Assembly: GCA_902495545.1 (NCBI GenBank)
Contig: CABUXM010000093.1
Span: 1-7,224 of the forward strand
Direction: 5' to 3'
Length of the DNA: 7,224 bases
From: an uncultured Collinsella sp.
Lineage (GTDB): Bacteria > Actinomycetota > Coriobacteriia > Coriobacteriales > Coriobacteriaceae
Below are positions 4,087-7,224 of the stretch, piece by piece. Every line of letters starts with the position of its first letter. The stretch's first letter is position 1. Below the pieces are notes generated by a model that was not told the DNA's origin, searched no databases, and was given only the letters and a program-made list of their open reading frames with translations. The position numbers were made by a program, and so were the translations under genes.

Positions 4087-4953
4087 TTACGCCTTGTTGA
4101 CGGAGCCAAACTCCTCCATGAGCTCCTTGGTGCGGGCGACGATGTTGTCGCGACCAGGCTTGAGGAGCTTGCGGGGGTCAAAGCCCTTGCCCTGCTGATC
4201 CTTGCCAGCCTCGATGTACTCGCGGACGCCCTTGGCGAAGACGAGCTGCAGGTCGGTGTTGACGTTGATCTTGGAGATGCCCAGGGAGATGGCCTTCTTG
4301 ATCTGATCCTCGGGGATGCCGGTGCCACCGTGCAGGACGAGGGGCAGGTCGCCGGTCTGGGCCTTGATCTCGCCCAGGCGCTCGAAGGAAAGGCCAGCCC
4401 AGTCGGCGGGGTACACGCCATGGATGTTGCCGATGCCGCAGGCGAGGAAGTCGACGCCTAGGTCAGCGATCTGCTTGCACTCAGCAGGATCAGCGAGCTC
4501 GCCGCTGGAGGTCACGCCGTCCTCGGTGCCGCCGATGCCGCCGACCTCGGCCTCGATGGACATGCCCTTGGAGTGGGCAAGCTCAACGAGCTCCTTGGTG
4601 CGGTCGAGGTTAAGCTGGAAGGTCTCCTCGTGAGAGCCGTCATACATGATGGACGTAAAGCCAGCCTCGATGCACTTAAAGCAGTCCTCGTAAGAACCGT
4701 GATCGAGGTGAAGGGCGACGGGAACGGTAACGCCCGTGGCCTCGACGGCAGCCTTGACCATGTCGGCGCAGACCTTGAAACCGCCCATCCACTTAGCGGC
4801 ACCAGCGGTGCACTGAAGGATCAGCGGAGACTTGGCCTCCTCGGCGGCCTGGAGAATAGCCAGGGTCCACTCGAGGTTGTTGGTGTTGAAGGCACCAAGA
4901 CCGTACTTGCCGGCCTCGGCCTTCTTGAGCATGTCTGCTGCGTTGACGAGCAT
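4087..4953 (-). CDS. fba: Class II fructose-1,6-bisphosphate aldolase
   Basis: The enzyme interconverts fructose-1,6-bisphosphate with dihydroxyacetone phosphate and glyceraldehyde-3-phosphate in cytosolic glycolysis and gluconeogenesis, using zinc. The 288-residue product shows LHLDHG (81-86), holding the catalytic Asp84 and a zinc His85. It also has EAEVGG (134-139), IHGVY with His178, LHGGTGIP with zinc His208, and the phosphate-binding NVNTDLQ (230-236). Length and motifs fit the shorter class II type (B. subtilis FbaA-like). The related tagatose-bisphosphate aldolases (GatY/KbaY) share these motifs, so substrate choice is less certain than class. The ATG at 4953 has AGGAGGT 7 nt upstream (4967-4961); an upstream in-frame ATG at 5049 would run through the promoter. 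A long hairpin follows the stop codon directly. Confidence 0.95.
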   Translation of the reverse strand: MLVNAADMLKKAEAGKYGLGAFNTNNLEWTLAILQAAEEAKSPLILQCTAGAAKWMGGFKVCADMVKAAVEATGVTVPVALHLDHGSYEDCFKCIEAGFTSIMYDGSHEETFQLNLDRTKELVELAHSKGMSIEAEVGGIGGTEDGVTSSGELADPAECKQIADLGVDFLACGIGNIHGVYPADWAGLSFERLGEIKAQTGDLPLVLHGGTGIPEDQIKKAISLGISKINVNTDLQLVFAKGVREYIEAGKDQQGKGFDPRKLLKPGRDNIVARTKELMEEFGSVNKA

Positions 4954-4993
4954 AAAAGAAACCTCCTGTAAGGTTGCTCCGATAACGCCTGAG

Positions 4994-5021
4994 ATTTTAC
5001 CACGGCGCACCCGAGCATAAA
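4994..5021 (-). promoter_or_regulatory. Probable fba promoter with extended -10
   Basis: The minus strand has TGGTAAAAT: an extended -10 TG, one base, then TAAAAT (4999-4994), five of six matches. The best -35 is TTTATG at 16 bp (5021-5016), which is weak, as is common with extended -10 promoters. The predicted start near 4987 gives a leader of about 33 nt to the ATG at 4953. The dyad at 5024-5039 lies just upstream of the -35. Confidence 0.5.
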
Positions 5022-5023
5022 CG

Positions 5024-5039
5024 TTCGTTTGTTCACGAA
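5024..5039. promoter_or_regulatory. Dyad-symmetric candidate operator upstream of fba
   Basis: TTCGT-N6-ACGAA is a perfect 5-bp dyad directly upstream of the fba -35 region. Nearby, CGTTTG recurs in the same orientation at 5026-5031, 5065-5070 and 5108-5113, and CGTCCAAAC (5043-5051) is repeated inverted at 5109-5117. The cluster suggests protein binding sites, but no known regulator motif is recognised. Confidence 0.3.
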
Positions 5040-5147
5040 TATCGTCCAAACAGACTTTTTTGACCGTTTGCCCTACGGAATCGACCCGTTGGGGAAAAAT
5101 AGCTTGACGTTTGGACGCTTCTCGTGCTTCAAAAGCCGACTATTAAG

Positions 5148-5831
5148 CTAAATCTGCATGAAAGGGTTCTGCATGAGCTCGCGTGCCATGGTGGTCGAAT
5201 CGCCATGACCGGTTAGGCAAACGGTATCGGGCGGGAGAAGCCGGGCGAGCTTGGAGAGCGAGCGCAGAATCGCCGCCTCGTCTCCTCCAGAAAGATCGGT
5301 GCGGCCGTGCCCACCCGGAAACAGGGTGTCGCCCACAAAGGCAATGTTCCCCTGCTCGGTGGCAGCAAACAAGACGATCCCGCCCGGCGTATGCCCTGGC
5401 GTCTCGATCACCTGCAGGTAGATATCGCCCACCTCGATAGCATCTCCCTCGGCGAGCAGGCGCGTCGGCTCCCCGGGGTCAGGCGTCTCAATGCCCCACA
5501 TAGCTCGCTGTTCCTCGATGTTCGCATGCGGCACCGCCACATCCTTAGCACACAGCTCATACTGGCAGCCCTCGCCAACGGTGGTTCGCACGCCTGTAAC
5601 ACCACCAACATGATCGGCATGGCCATGAGTGCATACGGCGCCAAACACGCGTACGCCGGGATGCTCGGCTCGAATATGCTCCACCAGGCGTTCGCCTTCC
5701 CATGCGGGATCGATAATCACGCACTCATTGTCCGAAATAACAGCATAGCTATTGGTCTGAATGGGACCGTTTACGAGCGTCTCGATCTCGACCGATCCCT
5801 TGGGAGTTAAATCCAAGGACACAGCACTCAT
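5148..5831 (-). CDS. Metallo-beta-lactamase-fold hydrolase, glyoxalase II-like
   Basis: The 227-residue product has the full metal-binding set of the MBL fold: THGHADH (His69, His71, Asp73, His74), His147 in ETPGHTPGG, bridging Asp168 in FVGDTLFPGGHGR and His209 in TGHGDS. Order and spacing match the glyoxalase-II-like (hydroxyacylglutathione hydrolase, YcbL) group, which hydrolyses thioesters such as S-lactoylglutathione with two metal ions. The long substrate-binding C-terminal domain of classical GloB is absent, so the natural substrate is uncertain. No signal peptide is seen, so it is cytosolic. The ATG has AGGAG 6 nt upstream (5842-5838). It lies 84 bp after rel, separated by a hairpin and possibly co-transcribed. 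In actinobacteria and firmicutes such a gene near rel is common (recollection). Confidence 0.92.
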   Translation of the reverse strand: MSAVSLDLTPKGSVEIETLVNGPIQTNSYAVISDNECVIIDPAWEGERLVEHIRAEHPGVRVFGAVCTHGHADHVGGVTGVRTTVGEGCQYELCAKDVAVPHANIEEQRAMWGIETPDPGEPTRLLAEGDAIEVGDIYLQVIETPGHTPGGIVLFAATEQGNIAFVGDTLFPGGHGRTDLSGGDEAAILRSLSKLARLLPPDTVCLTGHGDSTTMARELMQNPFMQI

Positions 5832-5851
5832 GTCCCTCTCCTCTCTATAGA

Positions 5852-5879
5852 ACTCGAGGCATCAAACGATGCCTCGAGT
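5852..5879 (-). promoter_or_regulatory. Intercistronic hairpin between rel and the MBL hydrolase gene
   Basis: A perfect 12-bp stem (ACTCGAGGCATC/GATGCCTCGAGT) with a 4-nt loop starts about 37 nt after the rel stop and ends 9 nt before the ribosome binding site of the next gene. On the minus strand only TTCTATAG follows, so it is at best a leaky terminator. It may be an RNA-processing or stability element that sets the ratio of the two products. Confidence 0.55.
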
Positions 5880-5915
5880 GTAGCGAATATCGATAATGTG
5901 GCACGTTCGTCGCGA

Positions 5916-7224
5916 CTAAACGCGGCGCTTAAGCTGGGCTCCACCCTCACCGGGCATCAGGCGGCGCGCGTCGTAGACCGAGTCAACGCTGCTGATGGAG
6001 GCCAGCAGCGGATCCAGACCACTCGCGTCCGAGATCTCGACCATAAAGCGCAGGGTTGCAATACCCTCGCGGTTGGTCGACGTGGCGGCAGAAAGGATAT
6101 TGCCGCCCGCATCGCCAATGGCAATGGTGACATCCTTGAGAAGGCCCATGCGGTCCAGGCACTCGACCACGATCTCGACCTGGAAGAGGGTGTCGGCAGC
6201 GCCGTCCCACTCCACTTCGATCATGCGCTCGGGATGCTCCATAAGACCCTTGACGTTGGGACAGTTGGCGCGATGCACCGAAACGCCACGACCGCGCGTA
6301 ATGAAGCCGACGATGTCGTCGCCCGTCACGGGGTTGCAGCAATGAGCCAGACGGACCAGCAGGCCGCTGTTGCTCTCGCCCTTGACGATAATGCCGTTAC
6401 TGGCGCTCTTGCCGCGCTTTTGCGGCTTGCGGTTGGAGCCGCGAGCGGGCTGCTTCACGACCTCGGCGATAGCCTCGGCCTTGGTGAGCTGTTCCTCGGG
6501 CTTGGGGTCCAAGATTTGCTCGACCTTATTGCCCACAGCGCGCGGGGCAACCTTGCCGGCGCCGACGGCGGCAAACAGGTCCTCGAGCTGCTTGAAGTTA
6601 AACTGCTCCGCCACGGCGTTGAGTGCACGCGTCGAACGCGGCGTAGAAATGCCATAGCCACGCTTACGCAGGTCCTTGGCCAGCATATCGCGACCGGCGG
6701 CAGCGTCGTCGTCCTTGGTCGCAGCGGCAAAATAGCGGCGGATCTTTGACTTGGCGGAAGGTGTCTTAACGATCTTGAGCCAATCGCGCGACGGCTTGGA
6801 ACTCTTGTTAGTCAGGATTTCAACGCGGTCGCCCTTCTTAATCTCGTGCGTGAGCGGAGCCACCGCACCGTTGATTTTGGCGCCGACGCAGTGGTTTCCC
6901 ACCTCGGTGTGAACGGCATAGGCAAAGTCGAGCGGCGTGGAGCCGGCACGAAGCGCCATAACCTCGCCTTTGGGCGTGAAGACAAAGATCTCCTGATCGA
7001 ACAGATCGACCTTCAGCGAGTGCAGGTATTCCTTGGCATCGGTGATCTCGTCGGAAGCCGCCCAATCGAGCGAATGCTTGAGCCAGTTGATCTGGTCGTC
7101 CAAACGTTGAGCGTCATTGGTCTTGGAAGCAGACGATCCGCCCGACTTCTTATATAGCCAGTGGGCGGCAATGCCGTACTCGGCCTGCTCATGCATCTCG
7201 TAGGTTCGAATCTGAATCTCGAGC
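5916..7224 (-). CDS. rel: Bifunctional (p)ppGpp synthetase/hydrolase RelA/SpoT, C-terminal part (5' end outside window)
   Basis: The protein makes, and usually degrades, the alarmone (p)ppGpp on starved ribosomes. About 435 residues are visible. They open with EIQIRTYEMHEQAEYGIAAHW, the end of the synthetase domain. Then comes the TGS domain (QEIFVFTPKGEVMALRAGST through DRVEILTN), which contacts the A-site tRNA end. A helical region follows, then the zinc-finger-like segment LAHCCNPVTGDDIVGF with GVSVHRANCPNV, and a C-terminal ACT/RRM domain (ECLDRMGLLKDV to the end). The HD hydrolase and most of the synthetase domain lie beyond the edge, so bifunctionality is inferred from the usual single long Rel of Gram-positives. 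The frame is open to the window edge and ends at TAG (5918-5916). A hairpin and the MBL hydrolase gene follow. Confidence 0.97.
   Translation of the reverse strand, partial: LEIQIRTYEMHEQAEYGIAAHWLYKKSGGSSASKTNDAQRLDDQINWLKHSLDWAASDEITDAKEYLHSLKVDLFDQEIFVFTPKGEVMALRAGSTPLDFAYAVHTEVGNHCVGAKINGAVAPLTHEIKKGDRVEILTNKSSKPSRDWLKIVKTPSAKSKIRRYFAAATKDDDAAAGRDMLAKDLRKRGYGISTPRSTRALNAVAEQFNFKQLEDLFAAVGAGKVAPRAVGNKVEQILDPKPEEQLTKAEAIAEVVKQPARGSNRKPQKRGKSASNGIIVKGESNSGLLVRLAHCCNPVTGDDIVGFITRGRGVSVHRANCPNVKGLMEHPERMIEVEWDGAADTLFQVEIVVECLDRMGLLKDVTIAIGDAGGNILSAATSTNREGIATLRFMVEISDASGLDPLLASISSVDSVYDARRLMPGEGGAQLKRRV

Noticed and set aside
4954..5049. N-terminal extension of the aldolase to an upstream ATG at 5049
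   Set aside because: It would translate through the extended -10 promoter and the ribosome binding site, and the normal family N-terminus begins at the ATG at 4953.

Overview
All recognisable genes in this window lie on the minus strand, so the locus reads from high to low coordinates. Codon use is GC-rich and Shine-Dalgarno sites are strong (AGGAGG type). Protein and RNA types fit a Gram-positive actinobacterium. My best guess is a Coriobacteriia, Collinsella-like gut anaerobe. That guess rests on general resemblance and on the 16S 5' end and leader at the left edge; no database search was made.

In transcription order: (1) the 3' part of a long RelA/SpoT-type (p)ppGpp synthetase/hydrolase gene (7224-5916, 5' end outside the window); (2) a glyoxalase-II-like metallo-beta-lactamase-fold hydrolase (5831-5148), separated from rel by a perfect 12-bp hairpin; (3) class II fructose-1,6-bisphosphate aldolase (4953-4087) with its own extended -10 promoter; (4) a roughly 350-bp gap holding a very long hairpin next to the aldolase stop codon, a partial second copy of the same repeat, a terminator and a promoter; (5) a cytosolic transglutaminase-like protein of unknown role (3734-2301); (6) tRNA-Leu(CAA) with a terminator, followed by a palindrome-rich 115-bp insert and a second copy of the tRNA 3' end plus terminator; (7) the translation operon infC-rpmI-rplT (1728-545), preceded by a structured leader; (8) an intrinsic terminator and then the leader of a ribosomal RNA operon, whose 16S gene begins in the last ~11 bases at the window edge.

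Functionally this is a housekeeping region: stringent response, glycolysis, a tRNA, initiation factor IF-3, two 50S proteins and rRNA. The points most worth attention are in the non-coding DNA. The infC leader can fold into two mutually exclusive structures (antiterminator 1779-1832, terminator 1748-1782). infC appears to start at an AUA codon. The tRNA-Leu 3' end is duplicated with a breakpoint in the T-loop. A palindromic intergenic repeat occurs in one full and one partial copy. I saw no CRISPR array, insertion sequence, transposase or phage gene.
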